The translations under genes and the position numbers were made by a program. The notes under the pieces are model-generated. The model was not told the origin of the DNA. It saw only the letters and a program-made list of their open reading frames with translations, and did not search any database. 35,170 bases of DNA from Deltaproteobacteria bacterium (GTDB lineage: Bacteria > Myxococcota_A > UBA9160 > UBA6930), in NCBI GenBank assembly GCA_019312665.1, contig JAFDCZ010000023.1, forward strand, positions 1 to 35,170, given 5' to 3'. Within the stretch, counting starts at the first letter, position 1, and the number at the start of each line of letters is the position of its first letter. Positions 24,971 to 32,721 of this stretch are shown piece by piece.

Positions 24971-25803
24971 TTTCCGCTGCTGGCTCCGGCAAACAGGTCG
25001 GGCTGATCCGTCCGCGGGGGCGGCTCGTCCTCGCGTTCGTGGGCGAAGGCCGGACACACGCCGCGGAACTCGCACCAGCCGCAAAGCCCGGATTCCTTGG
25101 GCGCCCACTTCTCTTCCGTTCGGATCGCGTCGATCGCCAGGCCCGTCTTCCGTTTCAAGCGGTCGCGCTGGGCATCCGAGCGACACGAGACCCGGGTCTG
25201 GTTGCTCTGGACGAAATGCCAGACCAGGCGAATCTCGCCTTCCTCGCCCATCTGATCGCGGATGCCGAGTTCGTAGAGGCCGAGCTGTCGATCCTTGTCC
25301 AGCTCTTCCTGCCTGGGAACCCGCCGTCCGGTCTTGAAATCGTGGATCTCGAGTACGCCATCCCGAGCGCGCACCAGCCGGTCGATGATGCCGCGGATCG
25401 GGTAGCGGCCCACCTCGTCGATCCGGAACTGGATCTTCGTCTCGAGCCCGAGGGTCTCGTCCCCATCGAAGGGGTAGTGCTTCCGGTAGTAGTTCTCGAT
25501 GCAGCGGGTTCCGTTCTTCCGGTAGGCCTCCGCATTCATCTCCTTGCGCACGATCCGGATGCGATCCTCGTCGTAGTGCTCAGCGAAGTACACGTGGTAG
25601 CGGTAGATCACCTGTTCGAGCGAGGGCACCATGCCGCGGCCGACGAAGGTGTAGAGCCGCTCGAGGACTTCGTGGACACGCTTGCCCACGAACGCCTCGA
25701 TGCCTTCGGATTCGACGGGAAGTTTCTCGACGTACCGGAAGTAGTATTGCCGCGGACAGTTCTCGAAGCAGTTCAGGCTGGACGGACTGAAGGTCTTCTG
25801 CAC
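24967..25803 (-). CDS. PD-(D/E)XK nuclease (RecB/Cas4-like) with probable Fe-S cluster
   Basis: A 278-residue RecB-family nuclease. Core residues: His44 (GKRVHEVLE), Asp141 (RGIIDRLV), Asp155 and Lys157 (IHDFKTGR) and the Q-x3-Y pair (RQLGLYELG). Four or five cysteines frame the domain: Cys12 and Cys16 at the N-terminus (NCFENCPRQYY), and Cys241, Cys244, Cys250 (CGWCEFRGVC), the pattern that holds a [4Fe-4S] cluster in Cas4 and AddB. No cas genes, helicase or repeats are nearby, so a stand-alone repair or recombination exonuclease is more likely than a CRISPR role. The start is a GTG at 25803 with a weak ribosome site. It lies 51 bases after the Nudix gene and overlaps the thioesterase start. 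Confidence 0.9.
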   Translation of the reverse strand: MQKTFSPSSLNCFENCPRQYYFRYVEKLPVESEGIEAFVGKRVHEVLERLYTFVGRGMVPSLEQVIYRYHVYFAEHYDEDRIRIVRKEMNAEAYRKNGTRCIENYYRKHYPFDGDETLGLETKIQFRIDEVGRYPIRGIIDRLVRARDGVLEIHDFKTGRRVPRQEELDKDRQLGLYELGIRDQMGEEGEIRLVWHFVQSNQTRVSCRSDAQRDRLKRKTGLAIDAIRTEEKWAPKESGLCGWCEFRGVCPAFAHEREDEPPPRTDQPDLFAGASSGK

Positions 25804-25854
25804 CCGGTTTCGTTCTTCTACGTCGGTGGAGAGCCGAGGCTTTGGGTTGAGAGA

Positions 25855-26319
25855 TCAGGAGCCAGAGGGGTTCGACGAGCGTAGCAGCCGCTGGGCCTGG
25901 CCCACCACGGCCCGCTCGCCATCGAACGTCAAGCGTTCCTGGGCGGCGCTGAAGCTGCACCAATGAACCTGCTCCATCTCGCCGTCGTGGGCGCGGGCCT
26001 CGCCGGAAACGAGTTCCATCAAGAAGTAGTGCACGACTTTCGGAATGAAGCAGCCGCGGGCCTCGTGCCAGAAGGCGTAGCGGACGGGCTCGAGCGGCAA
26101 GAGGATCCGCGCGGTCACCCCGACTTCCTCGGAAACCTCCCGGAGAGCGGCCTCTTCCAGGCTCTCACCCGTCTCCAGATGCCCCTTCGGTAAACGCACA
26201 GTGTGTCGGCCGGTATTCCAATCCACCTGGTCGGCGATCAGGACCTCGGCTCCCGAGCCAGCCGGTCGGGTGACCACGCCTCCTGCGGAGAGCTCGGGCT
26301 CGGCTTGCGATCCGCTCAC
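25855..26319 (-). CDS. Nudix hydrolase
   Basis: A 154-residue Nudix enzyme that removes part of a nucleoside diphosphate linked to another group. The Nudix box is complete: GHLETGESLEEAALREVSEE (then VGV), matching GX5EX7REUXEEXGU. The flanking LSAGGVVTRP and KVVHYFLMEL are usual strands of the fold. The layout resembles the diadenosine polyphosphate / MutT group (TVRLPKGHLETGE), but the substrate is open. I start it at the GTG at 26319 because GGAGG sits five bases upstream; the frame continues further only over the divergent cysE gene. First of a minus-strand operon. Confidence 0.88.
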   Translation of the reverse strand: MSGSQAEPELSAGGVVTRPAGSGAEVLIADQVDWNTGRHTVRLPKGHLETGESLEEAALREVSEEVGVTARILLPLEPVRYAFWHEARGCFIPKVVHYFLMELVSGEARAHDGEMEQVHWCSFSAAQERLTFDGERAVVGQAQRLLRSSNPSGS

Positions 26320-26388
26320 CCGGGCCTCCGCCCACGCGCTAGAATCCTGTTTCCGGACGCCGCGTTGGTGTCTTGCTGCAGGGGATTC

Positions 26389-27264
26389 ATGAGTTCGAAG
26401 TCGCTCCAAGAAGTATGCGCCGCCACCGCCGCAAGCCTGTCGGCTCCGCGTGGCGATGCGCTCGCGAAGGCCGATGAGGAAGGGTACCCGGATTGGGTCC
26501 AGGCCGTCGTATGGGTAGAGCGCTTGAAGCGGGTGATCCTCCACGAGCGCGACGAGGACACTCTGGCCACCGAGATTCCGGCCTTGGCGAAGGGGCTCGC
26601 CGAACTCCTCGCGGATGTGCGGCGCGAGGAAGGCTTCGATCCGAGTGCGGCGGTCGCAGCGTTCATCCCCCGCCTTCCCCAGGTGCGCGCTCAGCTGGCC
26701 GAGGATATCGAAGCGGCCTTCGAGGGCGATCCGGCTGCACGGAGCTTCGGCGAGATCATCGTTGCCTACCCGTCGATCCATGCGATTACGATCTATCGTC
26801 TGGCTCACGTGCTCGTCGAGTTGGGCGTACCCCAGCTCCCGCGCATCATGTCCGAACACGCCCACGCGCGCACGGGCATCGATATCCATCCGGGCGCGAC
26901 GATCGGGCGGCGTCTGTTCATCGATCACGGAACGGGCGTGGTGATCGGTGAGAGCAGCGAAATCGGCGATGATGTACGGATGTATCACGGCGTGACGTTA
27001 GGTGCGTTCTCGCCTCGGCGCGGCCAGACCATCCGCGGCACGAAGCGCCATCCGACGATCGGTGACAACGTCACGATCTACCCCGGTGCGACCATCCTGG
27101 GCGGCGAGACCGTGGTCGGAAGCGGAAGTGTCGTGAACGGCAACGCCTACGTGACCGAATCCGTGCCGCCGAACTCCCGGGTCATCCCCGAGGCGCCTCG
27201 CCAGGAGGTGCGCCAGCGGGCTGGTGCAGAGACGAAACCGGAGCAAGTGCATTGGGATATCTGA
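26389..27264 (+). CDS. cysE: Serine O-acetyltransferase
   Basis: A 291-residue enzyme that makes O-acetylserine from serine and acetyl-CoA, the first step of cysteine synthesis. The C-terminal left-handed beta helix has the hexapeptide repeats and catalytic His set: SEHAHARTGIDIHPGATIG, LFIDHGTGVVIGE, MYHGVTLGAF, then KRHPTIGDNVTIYPGATILG. The N-terminal helical part (about residues 1-150) is longer than in E. coli CysE and resembles the EpsC/SerAT branch. The ATG at 26389 follows AGGGG. A TAGAAT hexamer at 26340-26345 could be the -10 box. The C-terminus overlaps the next gene by 13 bases. No cysK is in the window. Confidence 0.94.
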   Translation: MSSKSLQEVCAATAASLSAPRGDALAKADEEGYPDWVQAVVWVERLKRVILHERDEDTLATEIPALAKGLAELLADVRREEGFDPSAAVAAFIPRLPQVRAQLAEDIEAAFEGDPAARSFGEIIVAYPSIHAITIYRLAHVLVELGVPQLPRIMSEHAHARTGIDIHPGATIGRRLFIDHGTGVVIGESSEIGDDVRMYHGVTLGAFSPRRGQTIRGTKRHPTIGDNVTIYPGATILGGETVVGSGSVVNGNAYVTESVPPNSRVIPEAPRQEVRQRAGAETKPEQVHWDI

Positions 27265-28199
27265 TTCGCGCCGTGCTGATCGGGTTGGTTGGCTTCGCTC
27301 TGGGTTGTTTCGGGCAAGCCGCGCTCGAACCGGCGGAAGCCGGCGCCGACTTTCCGGTGCAGGGGGAGTACAGCTCGCGAGATCCGGCTCTCGGTGCGCA
27401 GGTCGTAGCACGAGGTGGCGGAACGTTCAGCGTGAGTTTCTTCGACGGGGGCCTTCCCGGAGCAGGCGCCGATCTCGCGAGTCGCCAGGTGTTCGAAGGT
27501 GCATGGGAGGGGTCGTCCGTTCTCTTCGACGGTCCTTGGCAGCTCCGCATCGAGGCCGACATGCTGCACGGGGTGCGTCCGGCCGGAGACGCCTTCTCGC
27601 TGCCGAAGATCCAGCGCGAAAGCCCGACCCTTGGCGCGCTGCCTCCCGAGGGCGCAGTCGTCTTGTTCGACGGAAAGGGCCCGGGCGGGTTCGATGGCGA
27701 GGTCGATTCGCGGGGCCTGCTCGAGGCAGGCGCCGAGAGCCGCGAAGCCTTCGGGAGCTTCGATCTCCACCTGGAGTTCCGCACGCCCTTCATGCCGACC
27801 TCCAGCGGCCAGGGCCGCGGGAACAGCGGGGTCTACCTGCAGAATCGCTACGAGGTGCAGGTGCTCGATTCCTTCGGCGAGGTCGGCGAGTGGAACGAGT
27901 GCGGAGGCATCTACGAGGTGGCCAAGCCAGATGTGAACATGGCCTTGCCACCGCTCGCCTGGCAGACCTACGACATCTCGTTTCGTGCAGCTCGCTTCGG
28001 CGACGACGGCAAGAAGCTGGCGGCGGCGCGCGTGACCGTCCGCCACAACGGGGTCGTGATCCACTACGACGTGGAGCTTCCCGGCCCGACCGGGCTCGGG
28101 GACGAAGAAAGCGCCGCGCCTGGCCCGCTCCATCTCCAGGACCACTGGGACCCGGTTTTCTACCGGAACGTCTGGCTTGTCCCGCGCCCGCTACTCTAA
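27252..28199 (+). CDS. DUF1080 (3-keto-disaccharide hydrolase-like) lipoprotein
   Basis: A 315-residue predicted lipoprotein. The start is a TTG at 27252, inside the cysE end; an in-frame GTG at 27273 is possible. The N-terminal helix LIGLVGFALGC ends in a lipobox-like LGC. Residues about 130-310 form a DUF1080 concanavalin-like sandwich: FGSFDLHLEFRTPF, RGNSGVYLQNRYEVQVLDS, CGGIYEVAKPDVNMALPP and WQTYDISFRAARF. Relatives bind or hydrolyse sugars, including 3-ketodisaccharides; the exact activity here is inferred. The N-terminal 100 residues are extra and unrecognised. It ends 4 bases before ccmH. Confidence 0.82.
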   Translation: MGYLIRAVLIGLVGFALGCFGQAALEPAEAGADFPVQGEYSSRDPALGAQVVARGGGTFSVSFFDGGLPGAGADLASRQVFEGAWEGSSVLFDGPWQLRIEADMLHGVRPAGDAFSLPKIQRESPTLGALPPEGAVVLFDGKGPGGFDGEVDSRGLLEAGAESREAFGSFDLHLEFRTPFMPTSSGQGRGNSGVYLQNRYEVQVLDSFGEVGEWNECGGIYEVAKPDVNMALPPLAWQTYDISFRAARFGDDGKKLAAARVTVRHNGVVIHYDVELPGPTGLGDEESAAPGPLHLQDHWDPVFYRNVWLVPRPLL

Positions 28200-28203
28200 G
28201 ACC

Positions 28204-28662
28204 ATGAGAAGAGCAGCCCTCCTCGCCGGTTTCGCAGCCCTGTTGCTGGCGACTCCCGCCTTCGCCGAAGAAGGCTGGGGCTACGAGCTGTCCGGCAACC
28301 TGATGAGCCCGTATTGCCCGGGCCGAGCTCTCTCGGAATGCCCCAGCCCGAAGGCCGGGGAACTCCGAGCCTGGATCGTCGACCAGGAAAAGGCGGGCCG
28401 CAGCCGCGAAGAGGTGGAGGCCCAGCTCTACGAACGCTTCGGGGAGGAACTACGGCAGGCTCCGAAGGCGGAGGGGGTAGGCCTGGTGTCCTACGCGGTT
28501 CCGATCGTTTTGTTCGCGGCGGGAGGCTTGCTGGTCGGGGTGTTCCTGAGGCGCAATCGTTCTTCGCGGATCCAAGGGGAATCCCTTGCAACGTCCCAGG
28601 CGTCGCCCCCGGCTCCTGATGAAGATCTCGAGCGGATGCTCGATGAGGAGCTCCGCGAGTAG
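28204..28662 (+). CDS. ccmH: CcmH-like cytochrome c biogenesis protein, variant Cys motif
   Basis: A 152-residue protein of the CcmH/CycL/NrfF type, which in other bacteria holds apocytochrome c thiols for heme attachment. It has a signal peptide (LLAGFAALLLATPAFA), a short periplasmic domain, one membrane helix (VSYAVPIVLFAAGGLLVGVFL) and an acidic cytoplasmic tail. The standard motif LRCxxCQ is replaced by LMSPYCPGRALSECPSPKA, two cysteines seven residues apart. The rest (ELRAWIVDQEKAGRSREEVEAQLYERFG) follows the family. The variant could still carry the thiol role. No other ccm gene is in the window, but a CxxCH cytochrome lies at its right edge. No Shine-Dalgarno is visible at the ATG. 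Confidence 0.8.
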   Translation: MRRAALLAGFAALLLATPAFAEEGWGYELSGNLMSPYCPGRALSECPSPKAGELRAWIVDQEKAGRSREEVEAQLYERFGEELRQAPKAEGVGLVSYAVPIVLFAAGGLLVGVFLRRNRSSRIQGESLATSQASPPAPDEDLERMLDEELRE

Positions 28663-28688
28663 GCTCGCTGCGGATCCCTGGTTCTGGT

Positions 28689-28888
28689 GGGCCGCTTCGC
28701 TTCTCGCGTTGGATCGCGGGGCGGGGGCCGGCCAGCGCTCCATGGCTCACCAGACCCTCGAACGCGCGTGCACCGAGTTTGCCGAGCGCGCAGTCCGAGG
28801 GCGCGTACTCTCGGGCCTGGCTCCGCTTTTACTTCCGCGCTGGCCGGCCAGCGCCCCGCGATTGGCCGTGCAGGCAACCGGAACCGCT
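28689..28888. repeat. Dispersed extragenic inverted-repeat element, copy A
   Basis: Arm 1 (28711-28737, GGATCGCGGGGCGGGGGCCG plus GCCAGCG) pairs imperfectly with arm 2 (28838-28865) across a 100-base middle. The left flank GGGCCGCTTCGCTTCTCG (28689-28706) is identical in copy B at 34662. The right end, CGCCCCGCGATTGGCCGTGC onward (28852-28888), matches copy B with 4 differences in 37. The middle is not conserved. Confidence 0.8.
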
Positions 28889-28975
28889 TCGCCCGGCCTG
28901 TGCCTAGCCCCGGCGACTCTCGTTCACTCACGCGTATCCACGGCTTGCACTGATTCGTCGGTCGCTGCGGGTCGG

Positions 28976-28981
28976 TATACT
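28976..28981 (+). promoter_or_regulatory. -10 box of the adenosyltransferase gene
   Basis: TATACT lies seven bases before the GTG at 28989 and no Shine-Dalgarno separates them. Transcription would start at or beside the start codon, giving a leaderless message, as for csoR. No good -35 box at 16-18 bases was found. Confidence 0.4.
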
Positions 28982-28988
28982 CGGGGCC

Positions 28989-29543
28989 GTGAAGATCTAT
29001 ACCAAGCGGGGCGATCGCGGCGAGACGGATCTCTTTGGTGGGGAGCGGGTGGGCAAGGACCACCACCGCGTCGAGGCCTATGGAGAGGTCGATGAGCTGA
29101 ACTCCGTGCTTGGCATGGCTGCCGCGGCTTCGTCGCAGGATGACATCGTAGAGCTGGCCCAGCGAATCCAAGGCACGCTATTCGATCTCGGGGCCTACCT
29201 GGCGTCGCCGGATGCGGAGCGCAGGGCGAAGAGCCGTGTTCCCGAGCCGCGTGCCGAGGATGTGGAAGTTCTCGAGAAGCAGATCGATGCTTTCGAGTCC
29301 GAACTCGAACCCTTGCGCCGGTTCATTCTTCCCGGCGGGACCGCAGCCGCGGCGGCTTTTCATGTGGCACGAGCCGTGTGCCGGAGGGCGGAGCGCCGCG
29401 CTGTCAGCCTCGATCGGGCCGAGACGCTCGACCCCCTGGCGCTTCGTTTCCTGAATCGGCTATCCGATCTGCTCTTCGTGCTCGCCCGGGTCGAGAACCA
29501 TCGGGCCGAGGTCCCCGATGTGGAGTGGGAAAGTCGGAGCTAG
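28989..29543 (+). CDS. pduO: Cob(I)alamin adenosyltransferase, PduO type
   Basis: A 184-residue enzyme that transfers the adenosyl group of ATP to cob(I)alamin, making the cofactor the mutase needs. The N-terminal signature is YTKRGDRGETDLFGGERV followed by KDHHRVEAYGEVDELNSVLG; the helical C-terminal part has RFILPGGTAAAAAFHVARAV, CRRAERRAV and LRFLNRLSDLLFVLAR, all typical of the trimeric PduO/MMAB family. The start is a GTG at 28989. It is convergent with the mutase operon: the last 84 bases overlap, in antisense, the small membrane gene after meaB. It can also hand adenosylcobalamin directly to a mutase in characterised systems; here that is inference. Confidence 0.94.
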   Translation: MKIYTKRGDRGETDLFGGERVGKDHHRVEAYGEVDELNSVLGMAAAASSQDDIVELAQRIQGTLFDLGAYLASPDAERRAKSRVPEPRAEDVEVLEKQIDAFESELEPLRRFILPGGTAAAAAFHVARAVCRRAERRAVSLDRAETLDPLALRFLNRLSDLLFVLARVENHRAEVPDVEWESRS

Positions 29544-29660
29544 TGCTCCGATGATTCGCGTCGGCGCCTCGAAGCGCGTGCGGATGCGGCTGCCGAGCCA
29601 GTAGGCAAGCACCAGTTCGAGGGCCAGCAGGATCAAGAGCCAACGGCCAAATCGTTTCAC
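29460..29660 (-). CDS. Small membrane protein coupled to MeaB
   Basis: A 66-residue protein I do not recognise. The start is a GTG at 29660 that overlaps the meaB stop as GTGA, with GGAGGA at good spacing, so it is probably translated after MeaB. The N-terminus is basic (MKRFGR), then one membrane helix (WLLILLALELVLAYWLG), then a basic segment (SRIRTRFEAPTR) and a 28-residue tail with acidic end. The 3' 84 bases run antisense to the adenosyltransferase gene, which limits what its sequence can be. It could anchor the mutase complex or be a transport accessory; neither can be shown. Confidence 0.6.
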   Translation of the reverse strand: MKRFGRWLLILLALELVLAYWLGSRIRTRFEAPTRIIGALAPTFPLHIGDLGPMVLDPGEHEEQIG

Positions 29661-30658
29661 AGGTCGCTTCCTCCGCCGCGCAACGCGGATTCGATCTCCT
29701 GGCCGAGAGCTTCGGCCAACGCGAAGCCCGAGTGGTCCTGCGCCTCGGCCAGGCGCGCTTCCAGCTTCGCATGACCTCCCCAGGCCGCCAGGCCATGGCT
29801 GCCGTAACGCCTTTCGAGGCTCACGCGCACGCCTGCATCCCGGCCGCGACGGCGGCGCTCTTGAAGCCCGTTCGGCCCGAGGCTCTCCAAGTGGCTCTCG
29901 AGCGCGGCCTCGAGCTCGTCGAGGCCGGTGCCCTCCTGGGCGGAGACGAGCACCACCGGCGGCACCCATTCCGTCGTGCGTTCTCCCATGCCGGCACCTG
30001 CCATGAGTTCATTCGCCGTGCGCTCGGCCATCGGACCGAGATCGGCTTTGTTGACGGCCACCACGTCGGGCAGCTCGAGGATGCCGGCCTTCATGAACTG
30101 GAGGAGATCTCCGGCGCCAGGCTGGGCGACGTAGACGAGCGTATCGACCAGGTCGGCGACCTCACCTTCGCTCTGTCCGACGCCGACGGTCTCGACCAGT
30201 ACGACATCGAAGGCTGCTGCCACGATCGTCACGCTTGCCCGAGCTGCTTCCGCCAGCCCGCCGAGCTGATCTCGCGCGGCCAACGAACGGATGAACACGC
30301 CCGGGTCCGCGGATCCGGATCGCACGCGCATCCGGTCGCCCAGCAGGGCGCCGCCGGTGCGCTGGCTCGATGGGTCGACGGCAATCACGCCCACCGTCTG
30401 GTCACGGCTGCGAAAGCGTTGCACCAGGGCGCCTAGCAGGGTCGATTTCCCGGCACCGGGCGCTCCGGTCAGCCCGATGCGTCGCGCGCCACCGAGGAGG
30501 GTCTTCTCCTCCAAGGCGGCCAACAGCGCGGCCGCCTCCTTCCGTGCTTCGGGCCGGCGGTCGTCGACCAGGTTCAGCGCCGGGGCTACGGCAGCGCGTT
30601 CGCGCGCGAGCAGCCGCTCTCCCAGATCAGCCAACGCCCGCGCTCGCCTCGACGACAT
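29657..30658 (-). CDS. meaB: MeaB/ArgK-type G-protein chaperone of B12 mutase
   Basis: A 333-residue GTPase that gates cofactor loading and protects acyl-CoA mutases from inactivation. Motifs: Walker A GAPGAGKST, switch region AVDPSSQRTGGALLGDRMR, VETVGVGQSE (Walker B), and NKAD for guanine. The C-terminal helices (HGLAAWGGHAKLEARL) form the dimer arm. It lies directly downstream of the mutase gene and overlaps it by about 32 bases if the ATG at 30658 (with GAGG six bases upstream) is used. A TTG closer to the mutase stop would give a more usual N-terminus (LADLGERLLARERAAV). Cytosolic. Confidence 0.93.
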   Translation of the reverse strand: MSSRRARALADLGERLLARERAAVAPALNLVDDRRPEARKEAAALLAALEEKTLLGGARRIGLTGAPGAGKSTLLGALVQRFRSRDQTVGVIAVDPSSQRTGGALLGDRMRVRSGSADPGVFIRSLAARDQLGGLAEAARASVTIVAAAFDVVLVETVGVGQSEGEVADLVDTLVYVAQPGAGDLLQFMKAGILELPDVVAVNKADLGPMAERTANELMAGAGMGERTTEWVPPVVLVSAQEGTGLDELEAALESHLESLGPNGLQERRRRGRDAGVRVSLERRYGSHGLAAWGGHAKLEARLAEAQDHSGFALAEALGQEIESALRGGGSDL

Positions 30659-32615
30659 CGACGACCTCGTCCATGATCCGCGTGAGGTTGAAATCCTTGG
30701 GTGTGTAGACACGTTGGATACCCGCCTCGCGCAGGCTTTCCGCATCCTCCTCCGGGATGATGCCACCGACGATGACCGGGACATCGATCCCTTCGTTTTT
30801 CAGCCCCGCGAGTACGTCCAGCACCAGGACCAGATGGGAGCCCGAGAGGATCGAGAGCCCGATCACGTGCACGCCCTCGTCTCGGGCTGATTGCACGATC
30901 TCGGCGGGCGTCAAGCGGATCCCGTCATAGACGACCTCCATGCCGACGTCCCGGGCCTTCACGGCGATCTGCTCGGCGCCGTTGCTATGTCCATCCAGGC
31001 CAGGCTTGCCCACCAGGATCTTGAGCGGGCGCCCGAGCTTCTCGCCGAGAGCGCGCACACGCTTCCGGACCTGTTGGGTGGCTTCGTCCGCCACCTGGGA
31101 CTCCCTTGCCACGACGCCGGTCGGGGCGCGGTACTCGCCGAAGAGTTCACGCAAGGTGTCGGCCCACTCACCTCCGGTCACGCCGGCGTGGGCGGCCCGG
31201 ACCGAAGGCGGCATGACGTTCTCGCCGTTGGACAGGGCATCGTGCAAGCCCTGCAGTGCGGCCTTCACGTCCGCATCGTTGCGTTTTGCCCGGAAGGCAT
31301 TCAAGCGTTCGATCTGCTCGCGCTCGGCCGCAGCATCCACCTTGAGGATGGACGAGTCGTCATCGCCCACCAGCGGCGACGGCTCGGTCTCCGTGTAGGT
31401 GTTCACGCCGACGATCGGAAGCTCACCACTTTCGATCGCTCGCAGCCGCGCGGTATGGGATTCCACGAGACGCTGTTTCATGTAGGCGTTCTCGACCGCC
31501 GCCACCGCACCGCCCATCGCCAACACCCGCTCGAGTTCTTCCTGCGCCGCCTTCTTGAGCTCCTCGACTTTGGCTTCCACCACATGGGAGCCGTCCAGGA
31601 GATCCGGGTATTCGAGCAGATCCGTCTCGTAGGCAAGGATCTGCTGGATGCGCAGCGACCATTGCTGGTCCCACGGCCTGGGCAGGCCCAGGGCCTCGTT
31701 CCAGGCCGGTAGCTGGAGAGCCCGGCAGCGGGCCTTCTTGGAGAAGGTGACACCGAGGGCCTCGAGCACGATGCGAATGACGTTGTTTTCGGGCTGGGCT
31801 TCCGTCAGGCCGAGGCTGTTCACTTGCACGCCATAACGGAAGCGGCGCTGCTTGGGATCCGTGACCCCGTAGCGATCCCGCCCGAGTTCGTCCCATAGCT
31901 CGGTCATTGCGCGGCCCTTGCAGATCTCTTCTACGAAGCGGATGCCCGCGTTCAGGAAGAAGGAGATTCGCGCGAAGACCTCCGGGAGCACCTCGTCTGA
32001 AACGTCGTCGCGCGCCTTCACCGCATCGAGCACGGCGATGGCGTTGGCCATCGCGTAGGCGATCTCCTGCACCGGTGTCGCACCGGCCTCTTGCAGGTGA
32101 TAGGAGCAGATGTTGACCGGGTTCCACTTCGGAATGGCCGTCACGGAGTGGGCCACCATGTCGCTGATCAGGCGCATCGAGGGCTCCGGCGGGAACACAT
32201 AGGTGCCTCGGGAGAGGTATTCCTTGATCAGGTCGTTCTGGGTGGTGCCGCGGAGCTGATCTGCCGTCACACCCTGACGCTCGGCCGTGGCGACGTACAG
32301 CGCCAGCAGCCAGGCGGCGGTCGCGTTGATCGTCATCGAGGTGTTCATCTGGTCGAGAGGGATCTCCCGGAACAACACCTCCATGTCGTCGATGTGCCCG
32401 ATCGGCACGCCGACCTTGCCGACCTCGCCCCGGGCCAGGGGATGATCTGAGTCGTAGCCCGTCTGGGTGGGCAGATCGAAGGCGACCGACAAGCCCGTCT
32501 GCCCCTTTGCGAGGTTCGAGCGGTACAGTGTGTTGCTGGCCTCGGCCGAGGAGTGGCCGGAGTAGGTGCGGAAGACCCAGGGGCGGTCTCGCTCCGGACG
32601 GGCGGGGTCGTTCAT
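30627..32615 (-). CDS. meaA: B12-dependent acyl-CoA mutase, ethylmalonyl-CoA mutase type
   Basis: A 662-residue adenosylcobalamin mutase, with the catalytic barrel and the B12 domain in one chain. The length is near Ecm/MeaA (about 650-680), shorter than classic MCM alpha chains (about 715-730). The N-terminal part, FRTYSGHSSAEASNTLYRSN, KGQTGLSVAFDLPTQTGYDS and EVGKVGVPIGHI, reads like MeaA from the ethylmalonyl-CoA pathway, and TSMTINATAAWLLALYVA, CSYHLQEAGATPVQE and YGVQVNSLGLTEAQPENNV continue the match. The C-terminal cobalamin domain has KPGLDGHSNGAEQIA (DxHxxG, about residue 537), GLSILSGSH and VIVGGIIP. The expected reaction is ethylmalonyl-CoA to methylsuccinyl-CoA, during acetate or C1/C2 assimilation. 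Ccr is not in the window. The ATG at 32615 follows GGAG. Confidence 0.92.
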   Translation of the reverse strand: MNDPARPERDRPWVFRTYSGHSSAEASNTLYRSNLAKGQTGLSVAFDLPTQTGYDSDHPLARGEVGKVGVPIGHIDDMEVLFREIPLDQMNTSMTINATAAWLLALYVATAERQGVTADQLRGTTQNDLIKEYLSRGTYVFPPEPSMRLISDMVAHSVTAIPKWNPVNICSYHLQEAGATPVQEIAYAMANAIAVLDAVKARDDVSDEVLPEVFARISFFLNAGIRFVEEICKGRAMTELWDELGRDRYGVTDPKQRRFRYGVQVNSLGLTEAQPENNVIRIVLEALGVTFSKKARCRALQLPAWNEALGLPRPWDQQWSLRIQQILAYETDLLEYPDLLDGSHVVEAKVEELKKAAQEELERVLAMGGAVAAVENAYMKQRLVESHTARLRAIESGELPIVGVNTYTETEPSPLVGDDDSSILKVDAAAEREQIERLNAFRAKRNDADVKAALQGLHDALSNGENVMPPSVRAAHAGVTGGEWADTLRELFGEYRAPTGVVARESQVADEATQQVRKRVRALGEKLGRPLKILVGKPGLDGHSNGAEQIAVKARDVGMEVVYDGIRLTPAEIVQSARDEGVHVIGLSILSGSHLVLVLDVLAGLKNEGIDVPVIVGGIIPEEDAESLREAGIQRVYTPKDFNLTRIMDEVVDVVEASAGVG

Positions 32616-32721
32616 CGGGGCTCCGGTCGGAAGTGACCGAAAAGGCTAAAGAATCAGGCTCGCCGCCGCCAACGGAGCAGGCTCGTACGAAACCTGCTCC
32701 GGCCTTTGTCATCCTGTCGCC

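Larger units (their letters stand above)
28663..28988. other. Gene-free stretch with inverted-repeat element A
   Basis: 326 bases between ccmH and the adenosyltransferase gene. Most of it is the dispersed inverted-repeat element described separately (28689-28888); the last 100 bases should hold the adenosyltransferase promoter. No open frame here has protein-like composition. Confidence 0.7.
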
